Source of the DNA: Nannochloris sp. 'desiccata'
Lineage: Eukaryota > Chlorophyta > Trebouxiophyceae > Chlorellales > Chlorellaceae
Length of the DNA: 64,000 nt
Reading direction: 5' to 3'
Assembly: GCA_019044685.2 (NCBI GenBank)
Contig: JAGTXX020000010.1
Span: forward strand, 310,001-374,000
Part shown: piece after piece, positions 1 to 9,398 of the stretch
How the letters are laid out: the number at the start of each line of letters is the position of its first letter
How positions within the stretch are numbered: position 1 is the first letter of the stretch
The notes under the pieces: model-generated
Seen by the model: the letters and a program-made list of their open reading frames with translations, nothing else
Database searches by the model: none
Told to the model about the DNA's origin: nothing
Program-made: the position numbers and the translations under genes

Positions 1-74
1 TCACAACAAAACAAATAAACGAATACGTTACTGTGTGATAGTAGTGCACGAGCTATGATAAATTAGGTACATAC

Positions 75-797
75 CTCCATCAATACCAGTTTTCTCGCCG
101 CCATCAGCTGAAAATAACAAGTCTTCTTCTCCTTGCATTCTTGATGCGACTGGACGACCGGCTTGATTAGAAGAAACAGGAAGCTTCCTTCTGTTCTTTA
201 ACTTTGCTTTTTTCTCTGCACATTGGGGCACTGGGACGAGTTAACAACTGGGAGCAGCGGAGATCAAGATCAATGCAGGAAGTGTTTGAATAGTGGTGCA
301 CCTCTCTTTTTCCTCAATTTCTGCAGTATGCCGGAAAATAGCTCATACTGTTTGCGGGAGAATATCCCTTCTTCCACAGCCAAGCTGAGGGCCTTGCTGT
401 GGTCCTCTGGATCGCAATTCGAGCCATCAGGAACGATGAACTGTGCACTTGGATTGCGATCTTTTTCACGGAAGGATTCCTGAATAAAATCCCTCAAAGC
501 AATTTCCCACACAGGATCGTTGCTGATCTGACGGAGATCGGCTACATGCCAATGAGCAGCTCGAAAAGCACTCCCAACCATGAAAACCATGTTGCAGTTT
601 CTATAATTCTTAGCAAAGTCCCTTGCTCGGTTGCGCAACCTGATGGCCTTCTTGTATATGATCTGAGAAAGAGGAACCCCTGTCGATTTTGCTTCCTCTT
701 CGGCATCAGGCTCTTCTTCATCCTCAACTTCTTGTTCAATCCTCCTAATTTGCTCTTCTGTTAATTCCGCCATCTCCAGCGCTGCAAGGCTATCCAT
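75..797 (-). CDS. Unrecognised spliced gene, 3' part outside window
   Basis: I do not recognise this protein. The first visible exon is 302-797 (ATG at 797) and a second is 75-215. The GT donor at 300-301 and the AG acceptor just above 215 keep the frame, and another donor (GTATGT) follows at 73-74, so the gene continues beyond the left edge. The N-terminus is an acidic helix (EEQIRRIEQEVEDEEEPD), then a mixed region with several Trp and Tyr, then a basic stretch (KLRKKR joined to EKKAKLKNRRK) that could bind nucleic acid or be a nuclear signal. There is no membrane segment or signal peptide. It lies on the same strand just downstream of the DUF971-like exons at 939-1330, but no phase-compatible splice joins the two, so I treat them as separate. 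The unspliced reading would stop at 270. Confidence 0.45.
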
Positions 798-938
798 TAT
801 GTTTAGAAATGTATTTTAAAAGGTTATATGCAAAAAACTGTGCGTAAAATGGCTGTTCCTGGCTTAAAGGCTTTTCCGAGTTTCTAAAATGGCTATTCTC
901 GATAGCCGGGAAGCGGCTATTCTAATCGGGTGACTTAC

Positions 939-1330
939 CTGTCAGCTCGAAGAAGCTCTGCCGGGAACCGATAAAGCTCTCCTGTGTTGAATTCGATTTC
1001 TAAAGCCTGGAAATAATACACTATTTAGAGTTAGATATTGTGTATATGTAAAGGATCAGTGTGGATTCATATCACTGTCTAGATTACGTTGCTTGTAAAG
1101 TGGCGGGGCGGCCAACGGCAGCGGCAACATCCCGAAATGAGGTGTTAAAAATTGGATAGTCCACGATGTTAAACTGAAGTGTGCAATATATCCAAGCGTA
1201 CCTTCGCTTTATTATCCAAGGTAACTGCAGTCGCCCATACGTTGGTTTGAGAGCTTAGATTTGATCTGAATTGTGTCACAAGGTGGGTAATGACTTTCAA
1301 GTCTTTGGCTCTAACCAGCGCTCTTTGCAT
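939..1330 (-). CDS. DUF971-like (GBBH-like N-terminal domain) gene, two exons, 3' end unresolved
   Basis: Exon 1 is 1202-1330 (43 codons, ATG at 1330) and exon 2 is 939-1006, joined by a 195-bp GT-AG intron. The product starts with a basic, mitochondrial-like leader. It then has a stretch typical of the DUF971 fold, a beta strand (VWATAVTLDNKAK) followed by LEIEFNTGELYRFPAELLR, which matches the family pattern of LeieF-dG-yrlpaElLR. DUF971 occurs alone in plastid and bacterial proteins and at the N-terminus of gamma-butyrobetaine hydroxylases; its role when alone is not established. The second exon ends at a GTAAGT donor whose own bases give an in-frame TAA, so an unspliced message would encode only about 66 residues. 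No continuation of the domain was found further left, so the gene may be truncated. Family call is from pattern memory. Confidence 0.5.
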
Positions 1331-1446
1331 GTTCCGATGAGTCAGGAAAATATTTTCAGATTTTAACGTCTATTTTGCAGAGCTTCTAGGATGCTTTGTC
1401 AACGACCTGCCTCTCAGATCTCTGAAACGAGAAACGACCTGCAAAT

Positions 1447-1841
1447 TTCACTATTGCTAGCTTGAGAGACAAAAATAAATTGGTGAGAGAGACTGCCAAA
1501 AGGCCTCGTTTAGCCCCTCTGTACAATTGGGGCTAAAAACCTGCCCAGAGAGACAATTTTGTGGCGCTCTATCTGAAGCTGATTCTGAGGATTGATCAGC
1601 GATCAGGAAGACCTCTTCTTTAAAAAAACAAGAGAGGCGCTTGCCATCAGAGCCAGAGATGAGTGTTTACTATTCTTTTTAGACAGGGCAGCTCTTTATA
1701 TGGCTTTCTAGCCTGCCCCGAGTATTTCCCCGACTGCTTGCCCGACCATCTGCCCCGGCTTTTTGCTCGAGCTTCTATGAAGCAGTGTACATTTTTAAGG
1801 CAACTGAAGAGCTCAGCCGATGCGTATATGCTCGTGGAGCT
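1447..1841 (+). repeat. Dispersed repeat, copy 1 (395 bp)
   Basis: This segment is nearly identical to 54108-54503 in the same orientation, with roughly 15-20 differences and small indels by eye. Both copies begin at TTCACTATTGCTAGC and end at CTCGTGGAGCT, after which the flanking sequences differ completely. It contains inverted segments able to fold, such as TTAGCCCC with GGGGCTAA, and CCTCTT with AAGAGAGG. It has no convincing open frame. The sharp ends suggest one end of a mobile element or a SINE-like unit. Confidence 0.85.
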
Positions 1842-2330
1842 CCAATGGCGAGAGCAGGCGCGCGCGCTGTCCCTGATGTTTTCCTATGCCCCTTTGCCGC
1901 CCCGGGCAGGCGGTGCTTTTGCCGGAGAGTTTCAAGGAGACTACCACGGGGCGATGCTTGCAACTAGAAGACGCGCAGACCCTATCTGAGGATGACACAG
2001 CATCAATGGGGACCATTAAAGTCTCAGAAGATAAAGACAGGCTCGAAGAGGCAGCCTCAGTGAAGTTCTTGGTGGTCGGGGACTCTGGCGGTGATTTGAA
2101 CGAAGGTTCTGGTGAGCGGTTTGAAGAGAGAACAGTCGATGCTCTTTGCCTTCGGGAGGCAGTTTCAGTTCTGTATACCTTGTATTGTTACATCGCATGT
2201 GCTACTCAGGTGAAGCATTGTCGAGTAGAAAAAAAAACAAAGGATGGACATAGAAGAGGAAATTTAATTTTTAGTTTTTTCAACATTAGAGACCCCGATG
2301 CTGAAGATAAGAAACCAGAGTGAGGTACAT
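1842..2330 (+). other. GC-rich remnant with a plus-strand open frame
   Basis: This stretch directly follows repeat copy 1. It is richer in GC than the core genes and carries an open frame at about 1886-2323. The middle (VKFLVVGDSGGDLNEGSGERF) faintly recalls the post-Walker segment of the ATPase at 57165-57240 (KFRVEVLGDLTEEEAEKF), and a GTGAAG donor-like site follows at 2212. If that reading is right it is another exon of the decayed ATPase copy whose 3' end lies at 2706-3116. The similarity is too weak to annotate as a gene. Confidence 0.3.
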
Positions 2331-2393
2331 GATCAATCAGGCGTGGAGGCGTATCAGCACGTGGTCTAGTTCTCGTCCAAAAACGCATACCCA

Positions 2394-2690
2394 TTAAATT
2401 TCTGGGGTCCGCCAGCTGGGCCTGCCGGTGATGCAGGCCTGTACCAACTGCCAGGTGACCCCAAAGGTCTTGTTCACGAACCAGACTGGGCGCAACTCGA
2501 GGATGCATACGATGGTGCATCCTTTGGTGATGGAATCGAGGCTCACCAGCTCCTTGGCCTCGTTGTAGAATTCTGGGGTGGATACCCCCTTGGCGACGGG
2601 AATCTTGATCTTCATGGTGGGGCTATACCTTGGATCCTTCGGCTGCTTAACCAGGGGGCGGTATATTTCATTGAGCACTTCCTTGGACAT
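2394..2690 (-). CDS. Giant-virus-like small protein (NCLDV ssDNA-binding-like family), 98 aa
   Basis: From the ATG at 2690 the frame encodes 98 residues ending RTPEI; an in-frame GTG at 2729 would add 13. The layout matches a small family I know from algal and other nucleocytoplasmic large DNA viruses: KDPRYSPTMKIKIPV, a short linker, SLDSITKGC, then VWFVNKTFGVTWQLVQA. In those proteins the end reads like WF-x-KFG-xxW-xxxQ. The family's function is not firmly known; an OB-fold, ssDNA-binding-like role has been suggested. The ORF is GC-rich and intronless and lies antisense within the decayed ATPase copy, consistent with insertion of viral or virus-derived DNA. Assignment is from memory of the pattern, not a search. 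An alternative is a transposon-encoded protein of the same fold. Confidence 0.5.
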   Translation of the reverse strand: MSKEVLNEIYRPLVKQPKDPRYSPTMKIKIPVAKGVSTPEFYNEAKELVSLDSITKGCTIVCILELRPVWFVNKTFGVTWQLVQACITGRPSWRTPEI

Positions 2691-2705
2691 AGGCTTGCCA
2701 AACCA

Positions 2706-3116
2706 GGAGCAGGAGAAATGGGTAAGCACAGATCTTGAAGATGCGGTGAAGAGTGGTCTTTGGCCTAAAAGGTTTTCAAAGATTGGGAGCAGTCGGTCCC
2801 CGGCAGCTTGGACAAAAGGAAATTACAAAACTGTGTTAAGGGAAGTTGCTCTTGCAAAGGAACACAAGCATGCAGTTTCTTTTGAGAAATTGCAAGATGC
2901 GATGAGCGAAGAGACGCGCTATTGTCAATGGTGGAATGGAACCTTGTGGCGTTGCGAAGAAAATCTAGCTGGGCTAAGGATTTGCCCGAAACTCTCTTTA
3001 CTGACTTAAATGATACGATGCTGGTGACTATGCCTTCTCCTGTAGATTTGTATTTCGTATTGAAAATGTATGAAGCTGGTGAGCTCGATGCAGCATCTAC
3101 TGATGAAAAACAATAA
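2706..3116 (+). pseudogene. Truncated, frameshifted 3' end of archaeal-type ATPase gene
   Basis: The translated sequence follows the C-terminal winged-helix-like part of the intact ATPase at 55971-57835. AWTKGNYKTVLREV matches LWTDVQWRMVLERI. After a change of frame near 2905, LLSMVEWNLVALR matches LLSMVKYNLLALR, and AKDLPETLF matches ARDLPQEVYG. The stop is at 3114-3116. Only the last third of the gene is present; the P-loop exons are missing and at least one frameshift breaks what remains. It lies downstream of repeat copy 1, in the same order and strand as the intact gene lies downstream of repeat copy 2. Confidence 0.75.
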
Positions 3117-3730
3117 AAAAAATTTAGAGACGCTTTTAAGAGTGTTTTTTTTCCAGCGTCGTAGTTGAGCAACCTTGTTGAATTTTAGTTTTCGTACCTT
3201 TCTTTTTTCCTTTTTGCTTTGCTTTGTACCCCTTTCTCTTTCTTGTATGATCTGTAAAGCGTTTTGTAACGCCTTGAATAGAGTTTGTGTCTCTAGCCTT
3301 CCATCCAGCGTTGCTAGCAGCGGTGGTGGCTAGAGGGCGGCGGTGAGAAACAGGCTGGATTTTCTCAAGCCAGCAGCGACTGAGCCAAAAGCACAGCGAG
3401 CGTCTCAGGAAATGCTCAAAAAGGCGTATAATATTTCCATCTCCCAGCCCTTCTCCCAGCCTCGCTTTCTCATCTCCCACGCAACATTTAGCTATTCAAT
3501 AGCTAACAAGTTGTTAGCAAGAAAGTTTATTAACCCTCCTGCAGTTCCCTATTACAGCTAAGCTCTGGTCAAAATACTATTGTATATTATTTTATATTAG
3601 TAGGGAAGGATTCGGCGGCGCCACAAACCTTAGATTTAATTAGCATTTTTGATCAAAATCGTTTTTTTACACATAAAATTGCAACAATAAATTAATTTAA
3701 TCCAGAAAATACATACCTAGTATTAGCGAC
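3117..3730. other. Non-coding stretch upstream of the STRAP-like gene
   Basis: I see no supported gene. A minus-strand open frame at 3136-3480 is Lys/Arg-rich at its end because of an AT-rich run, and shows no family features. The last 150 bp should hold the promoter of the WD40 gene starting at 3731. Confidence 0.5.
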
Positions 3731-4814
3731 ATGCAATCGAAAAGGACGCAAATGCCACTTGTGTGCCATGGGCACACGCGGCCCATTGTAGACCTTAAAT
3801 TTAGGTGCGTTCAACTTTTGATATACAGTGCTCCTTTGGACAATACTAGCGACACTTTGCTCCCCTTAAGCATACGCCAACTGATCTAAGAGGCACCCAC
3901 TTTCTTATCTCCGCATTCTTTACAGCCCCGTCACACCCGACGGCTTTTTCCTAACGAGTGCAAGCAAGGATGGCCAACCAATGCTTCGTAACGGCTCAAC
4001 AGGCGATTGGATCGGTACCTTTCAAGGCCATAAAGGTGCAGTATGGGCCTGCATTCTCAACGACACCGCCTTTGTAGCTGCTACTGCTTCTGCAGATTTT
4101 ACAGCTCGTGTTTGGAATGCTGTCACCGGCGATGAAGTTCACCAATTTCCTCATAAACACATTGTCCGAACAGCTGCCTTTGAACGGGGCCCTACCGCTA
4201 CACGGCTTCTTACAGGTGGTGCAGAGAAACTTATCAGAATATTTGATCTCGCCCGTCCAGAAGCACCCCCACAGATCCTTCCAGAAGCATCTGACAACAT
4301 TCGGTGTACAGCATGGGCTCACGATAATACTGTCTTACTTGTTTCTTACCTGGATAAGCCCAATATAGATATCTGGGATGTGCGTAGTGGCTCAGGGGTA
4401 GTTAAAACCTTGGAAACCAAGGGTACAGTGACCAGCATTGAAGTAGGTGATGGAGACCGATGGATTGTTACAGCTGATGGATCAAATGTAGATTTCCGCG
4501 ATGGTGCATCGTTTGATCTTAAGAAACAGCATAGTATTTCAGAGTACGAAGTAGAGACTGCGAGTTATTGTCCAGAAAGAGGGAGATTTGTAGCTGCGGG
4601 TACTGATATGTGGGTGCATCTTCACGATTTTGAATCTGGCGACGAGGTAGAAAGCGGAAGGGGGCATCACGGTCCAGTACATTGTGTACGATTTGCGCCT
4701 GGTGGAGAGACCTATGCATCAGGGAGTGAAGATGGGACTATAAGAATTTGGCGGACTGATTTTGTCAATCAAGGAGCTGCACCGGCACTGGCGCAGAATG
4801 GTATCGCCGCGTAA
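3731..4814 (+). CDS. STRAP: STRAP-like WD40 protein (serine/threonine kinase receptor-associated / UNRIP homologue)
   Basis: Two exons, 3731-3804 and 3926-4814, give 320 residues; the 121-bp intron splits a Ser codon. The first exon supplies HGHTRPIVDLKF, the first WD repeat of STRAP, and the second continues with SPVTPDGFFLTSASKDGQP, then GDWIGTFQGHKGAVW and ADFTARVWNAVTGDE. The last repeat is HCVRFAPGGETYASGSEDG. This order follows human STRAP almost repeat by repeat across seven blades. STRAP (UNRIP) binds the SMN complex in animals and also TGF-beta receptor signalling; in algae an assembly or splicing role is the safer inference. An ATG at 3752 is an alternative start. The C-terminus is short compared with the acidic tail of the animal protein. 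Confidence 0.9.
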
Positions 4815-5095
4815 CGCTAATTAGAATTTTTACAAATTTCATACATCATATAGTTGTTTTATAGGGAGATTGATTTATTCTTTTTCCATTGTCACAGTAA
4901 CAGGCAAAAATAAAGAGAAAGCTTCAATGATTCTTTATTTATTCTTAACGAAATTCAATCATTTAGTATTCATATACTCAAAGTCGATTAAAAACCAACC
5001 GCCAACATCTCTCTAGGATTGGAGAGATCACTTTGTCTAATCAATTATTTTAGCCAAAATTTTCCATTTATTTCAATTATAGTATCTTTATATTT

Positions 5096-7717
5096 CTATT
5101 GTGACGATGAGAATCCCATGTTTTGTCTCCAACGAGGACTTGATTTATATCTCTGCCCATTATGTGCCATTAACAACATAAACCGCTGCCACTTGTCAAA
5201 ATACGATGGCGACATCATCTCTGGAGTGAGCCTTAAGAAAGTGAAATTTCTCATTGGAGGCAGTCTCGCATCAGCATTAAGAACGGAACTTAGCCCTCCT
5301 CCTGCAGTACTGGGAGGAGGGGAGCCTGAACCTGACAGCTGTTGTTGGGCGTTGGCTGGCGGCATGGATGTATCGAATGAGGACGACTTTGGTGGTTGTG
5401 GTGGTTGCATTCCAGTATTAGTATCATCACTAAGAGAGGGGTTATTGTACAGATCTTGTGCACTACCACCACCACCACCGCCGCCCCCGTCACTCGTCTT
5501 ATTGAAACCTCCACCACCACCGCCACCACCATCACCTTGCTGTAACGGGGTGCCCCAGGGTTGTGTATTATATACCACCCGTTGTAGCGCTACCTCATTA
5601 ATCACATTCGGCATGAAACATGGTAGCGCATTCTCACCTCCAACGTGGACCCCCACGGCTGCTGCAGATTCTCGAACTTGCCGTAAGAGCCCCTCTGGGC
5701 CGCACAGAGCTTCAGGGGGATGCTGAGAATCGCACATTTCAACACATGTAAGGGTTAAACTCGCACCATGACGGGCACACAGGCTGACTATAGCATCATA
5801 GCCACTACCGCCGTCACAATTGTAATACCCGGCAGTTACCTCTGCAGCATGACTTCGAGTTCTATACCACCAATGCACTCCAGCAATTTTCAGAGTGATA
5901 CCTACAGGCGGGCCTGATGGAGAGGGCCATGTCCAGTCTTCCAGAGCATTCAAGCCTTCAGAAACAGAAGAAGAGCGGAAGGAAGCAAAGCTGGGGGGTC
6001 GGGAGACCCCACCTCCACCACCACCTGCTGTTACCGTACCAAAACTACCACCACTGCCCAAACCAGCACCAGTACTAATAGTACTAATAGGCAGAGGGGC
6101 TCCAGATAACGAGGGAGGCGCACTGCCAGGGCCACGAGTAGGAGAAGGGGATGGCGGCATCGGCAAGCTACTCGCTTTTTCAAGACCTCCAGAGGTAGTA
6201 GACGCAAGTGGAGGTAAACCACCACTACCGCTACCACTACCACTGCCTCCCCCATTGTTAAGAGCTCCATTGCCACCACTACTAATACCAAGGCCTTCTA
6301 AACTGCCTACACTTGCCCCTCTTCGTTGAGAAATCGAACTGGCGTTGCTTCCCTGTCTCCAGGGTCCACCTTCAGAGAGATCACCCCCACTATCTCCGCT
6401 GCCTCCACTACCAACAAGCCCTCCACCACCAGTACCACTCGTGGACACAACGTTGAAGACAGATCCCGCAGCTGCCAGCATCCTCTCTCCGTGTTCAAGT
6501 AACGCTTGACTGTACCAGCTTAGAAAGAATCTCCCGTACTCTGTATCCCATCTCCCGCCCCATCCACGGAAGAAACCAGTCTCCTCAGGCCCGGAATTAT
6601 ACGTACCTGCATCGTGGGGACCTGCATTGCCCCATTCTGGACGACCGACCGCCACCGCCGCTCTGGCTAAACTCGCTAGTGCTCTTCTATCATAGCATTG
6701 GAACTCTCCTATGCCAGGAAAACGCCATCCATTGGGTTCAGGATATGAAGGGAACCGAAGCTCTCCACAAGGTCCACTACCGACGACCACTTCTTCTATT
6801 AACTTACCAAGATCAGGTTTAAATTCTTCCCGGAATGCTCGCATGAAGTCCACATAACACTGCATCGCTGACCTTCCTTTGAGTAACCCAGGCTCTTCTG
6901 CTGCAAATAGAGAGATACATTCTCTATTACGTTGACCAGGAGTTAATTCTCTCGGTCGATCAGTGAAAAAGATGTCGGGATCACGTTCACCTGCTGAGAC
7001 AACCCAGCCTGGTAAAGGGACTTCTGCATTGTCCCCCACATTGCCTCCACACGCATGGAAGGCCATAACTACTTGTAGCTTTAATCCTAGAGAGGAAAGG
7101 AGATCGAAAAGTTGTCGATAGCCTGACCAATCATATCGACGAGGTCTTCGCTCGACTCCAGCCCACCATACGTCTACAGCAACGCCGTGAATGCCTGAGT
7201 CTTGGAGTTGTTGTAAGGCAGCAATGAACCACCTGGAGGCCGCGTATTTGAAAACTCCATCAGCGTTGACGGTATCTAATGGGAGCATGACAAAGACAGG
7301 GACGTTGTCTGCTGGTGGATTAGGTGATGGTGGGGTTTCTACGACGCCTAGAGTAGGAGAAGGTGCAAGAACTGTAGGAGAAGGAGTGTTGTTGTTGTTG
7401 TTGCCGTCGCCAATTTGTTGGCCGTTTTCACCACCATGAGGGCTGCTAGCGTTTGCTACAAACATTGAAGTATCTCTAATAGTATCCATTGTGTTGATGA
7501 TAATCGTTGAAAAAAGAAGAGCTTTGCTTCTACTTCTAGAACTAGAGAGAGGGAGGCTAGGCCGAGCCCGAGCCCGAGCCCCAAGAGGGGTGGGCCTAGA
7601 GCTTGAAGTTGTAGCTCGAGTGCTGCGCGATAACCGTAAAGGATGATATGCGGAATAAAATAAGAGATTTAATTGGCTTGTTAGATGGCAAAGAGAACCG
7701 CAGGGAACGGTGATCAT
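5096..7717 (-). CDS. BAM: Beta-amylase (GH14) with two large low-complexity insertions
   Basis: This single open frame of 873 residues, with ATG at 7717, encodes an exo-acting 1,4-alpha-glucan maltohydrolase. The catalytic acid is the Glu in GPCGELRFPSY (about residue 318) and the base is the Glu in TCVEMCDSQ (about residue 659). HACGGNVGD (the flexible-loop region) and GENALP are present too. The first 75 residues are rich in Ser and Arg, like a chloroplast transit peptide, and a Pro/Asn-rich linker follows. Typical plant enzymes have 500-550 residues. Here about 175 Gly/Ser/Pro-rich residues (roughly 425-600) interrupt the barrel before LKIAGVHWWY, and a second Gly-rich run (about 720-815) precedes MRNFTFLRL. 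No splice pair that removes them in phase was obvious. The expected job is starch breakdown to maltose in the plastid. Confidence 0.92.
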   Translation of the reverse strand: MITVPCGSLCHLTSQLNLLFYSAYHPLRLSRSTRATTSSSRPTPLGARARARPSLPLSSSRSRSKALLFSTIIINTMDTIRDTSMFVANASSPHGGENGQQIGDGNNNNNTPSPTVLAPSPTLGVVETPPSPNPPADNVPVFVMLPLDTVNADGVFKYAASRWFIAALQQLQDSGIHGVAVDVWWAGVERRPRRYDWSGYRQLFDLLSSLGLKLQVVMAFHACGGNVGDNAEVPLPGWVVSAGERDPDIFFTDRPRELTPGQRNRECISLFAAEEPGLLKGRSAMQCYVDFMRAFREEFKPDLGKLIEEVVVGSGPCGELRFPSYPEPNGWRFPGIGEFQCYDRRALASLARAAVAVGRPEWGNAGPHDAGTYNSGPEETGFFRGWGGRWDTEYGRFFLSWYSQALLEHGERMLAAAGSVFNVVSTSGTGGGGLVGSGGSGDSGGDLSEGGPWRQGSNASSISQRRGASVGSLEGLGISSGGNGALNNGGGSGSGSGSGGLPPLASTTSGGLEKASSLPMPPSPSPTRGPGSAPPSLSGAPLPISTISTGAGLGSGGSFGTVTAGGGGGGVSRPPSFASFRSSSVSEGLNALEDWTWPSPSGPPVGITLKIAGVHWWYRTRSHAAEVTAGYYNCDGGSGYDAIVSLCARHGASLTLTCVEMCDSQHPPEALCGPEGLLRQVRESAAAVGVHVGGENALPCFMPNVINEVALQRVVYNTQPWGTPLQQGDGGGGGGGGFNKTSDGGGGGGGGSAQDLYNNPSLSDDTNTGMQPPQPPKSSSFDTSMPPANAQQQLSGSGSPPPSTAGGGLSSVLNADARLPPMRNFTFLRLTPEMMSPSYFDKWQRFMLLMAHNGQRYKSSPRWRQNMGFSSSQ

Positions 7718-9398
7718 GAAAGCATCGCGTTAGGAAACCGGCATCTTTGTTCGGGGACGCCTCTGAATGAAACAGATAGCTGCAAGACAGCAAGATTGGC
7801 TCAATTCAAGATTAAAGATATAAAACCATCAATACGTTATGGATGCATCTTGCGTCCAAAGCTCAACTAAAGCCCTCCACCGCCAATAATTTAGAATTCG
7901 AACTTGTAGTGCCCCCTCCCTATGTGTACATCGCGGCACTAGGTTTTCTTTAACTCTATTCTACTCGTAATTTCTAGATAAATAATGGCCTGACAGCACT
8001 GTGAAGGAAATCTGCTGGTAATTTACAGGAGATAATCCCCGATAGCTTGGCTCGCAGCAGCGTTTCTATTCTGCTGCTATTTTTTTAAATAGACTTTCCG
8101 CCTTTGGACGCTGTCCCGAACATGTTTGAAGGATATTTATTATTTTTTTCGTTTATCTCGCAGAATGAGCTTCTCTAATTTTCCAAAGGGAAGCAACGTA
8201 CTAAAGACTAACGCAGCAAGCTGCGTGGGTTTGTATTAATCTTTAATCGACTGGATTTTCTAATTTTCTAAAACTCGCTATTTATTGTTTTTTTACACCA
8301 ATATTATGACTGCAACAGGCAAAATGCATACCCGGCAAGATATAAAACGGACACAATACTACTTTGCATTATTAATTAATAAAAAGAAACAGCTCCTTGT
8401 AAAATTCTCCTCCTCCAAAATATTCAAAAATCGCCAACGGTCCCAACAAAAAATTTAATATTACTGCCATCAATCTCTATCTGGAAGCTAAAGAAGGTTC
8501 GCAACAGCATATACTAGACCCTTAAGACCCGATATTCTTTAAGAATCGAGGAATAAGAAGGAAAAAGGACCTTGATCTCAATAACAAAACAAAGAGCGCG
8601 CTATACCCATATAAATGATAATGACATGAAAGAAAAACGGACAAGGCGCAAGAGTAGGGAAGAAATCCAGAATAAGAAAACCAAAAGTGTTTTTTTTTCT
8701 ATTCAGAAAATTTCCTACACTTCATTCCTTGCATAGAAAATGACGTGAGATTTCAAATTATCTATTCAAATCGAATAGAAGAAAATTTTGAGATTCCACA
8801 GCGACATGCGTTGGAGAGAAAAAGGACGGAATTAATTTTTTAAAGGTGTTTTGAATTAATTGATTCAATGGAAGACACAAAAAGGGGGAGTTTGTCCCTG
8901 AGTATTAGTTGAATTATGCAGCAAGGTAGGTATCTACCGAGCTACATAGACAAACATATATACTCGGAAATCAAAATCGATAAAGTACTAAACAGGTGGG
9001 TGAATCGACCGGGAAAAAAAAATCAAAAAAGAAAGTTGTTTGAATGGGGGGTGTTTTGAAAAAAGAAATATGTCGATCACCGGAAAAGAATTCGGTTTTG
9101 GATGTAGTATATGAGGGTATATACTGCAGAAGAAAGGAAGAGGAAAGGAAACAAAAAAATCCAGCAAGAGGAGGAGAATATCTTCTTTGCCTAAATATTT
9201 TTAAAAAAAAATCCCGCTCCGTCTTTCTGAAAAGAATCATTTAAATCATGAACTGGCTGAATAGAAATGAAATTATCTTGTTTTTTCTATATAGAAAAAC
9301 GAAATAGTAGTAGCGGTAGTATAGCCGATGGACACAGAAAGAATTCGTTTAAGAGTAAGACACCTAGAGAAACCTAAGCTAAGAACTACAAGGTACAT
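7718..9398. other. Long AT-rich intergenic region
   Basis: This 1.7 kb lies between the 5' end of the beta-amylase gene and the 3' end of CHLH, both on the minus strand. It should contain the beta-amylase promoter and the CHLH 3' untranslated region. Only short open frames occur (for example 8971-9240), with Phe/Lys-biased composition from AT-rich runs. I see no gene, RNA or ordered repeat. Confidence 0.6.

Noticed and set aside
28..797. Joining the DUF971-like exons (939-1330) to the unknown gene at 75-797
   Set aside because: The phase-2 donor at 937-938 finds no acceptor that enters the downstream frame correctly, and the downstream protein does not continue the DUF971 domain.
1886..2323. 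145-codon plus-strand open frame as a stand-alone gene
   Set aside because: Only a faint resemblance to one segment of the ATPase and a donor-like end; better described as part of the decayed module.
3136..3480. 114-codon minus-strand open frame with a basic end
   Set aside because: The Lys/Arg richness comes from an AT-rich pyrimidine run; no start context or homologous features.
5019..6329. Plus-strand open frames antisense to beta-amylase
   Set aside because: They are Pro/Gly-rich shadows of the low-complexity insertions in the real gene on the minus strand.
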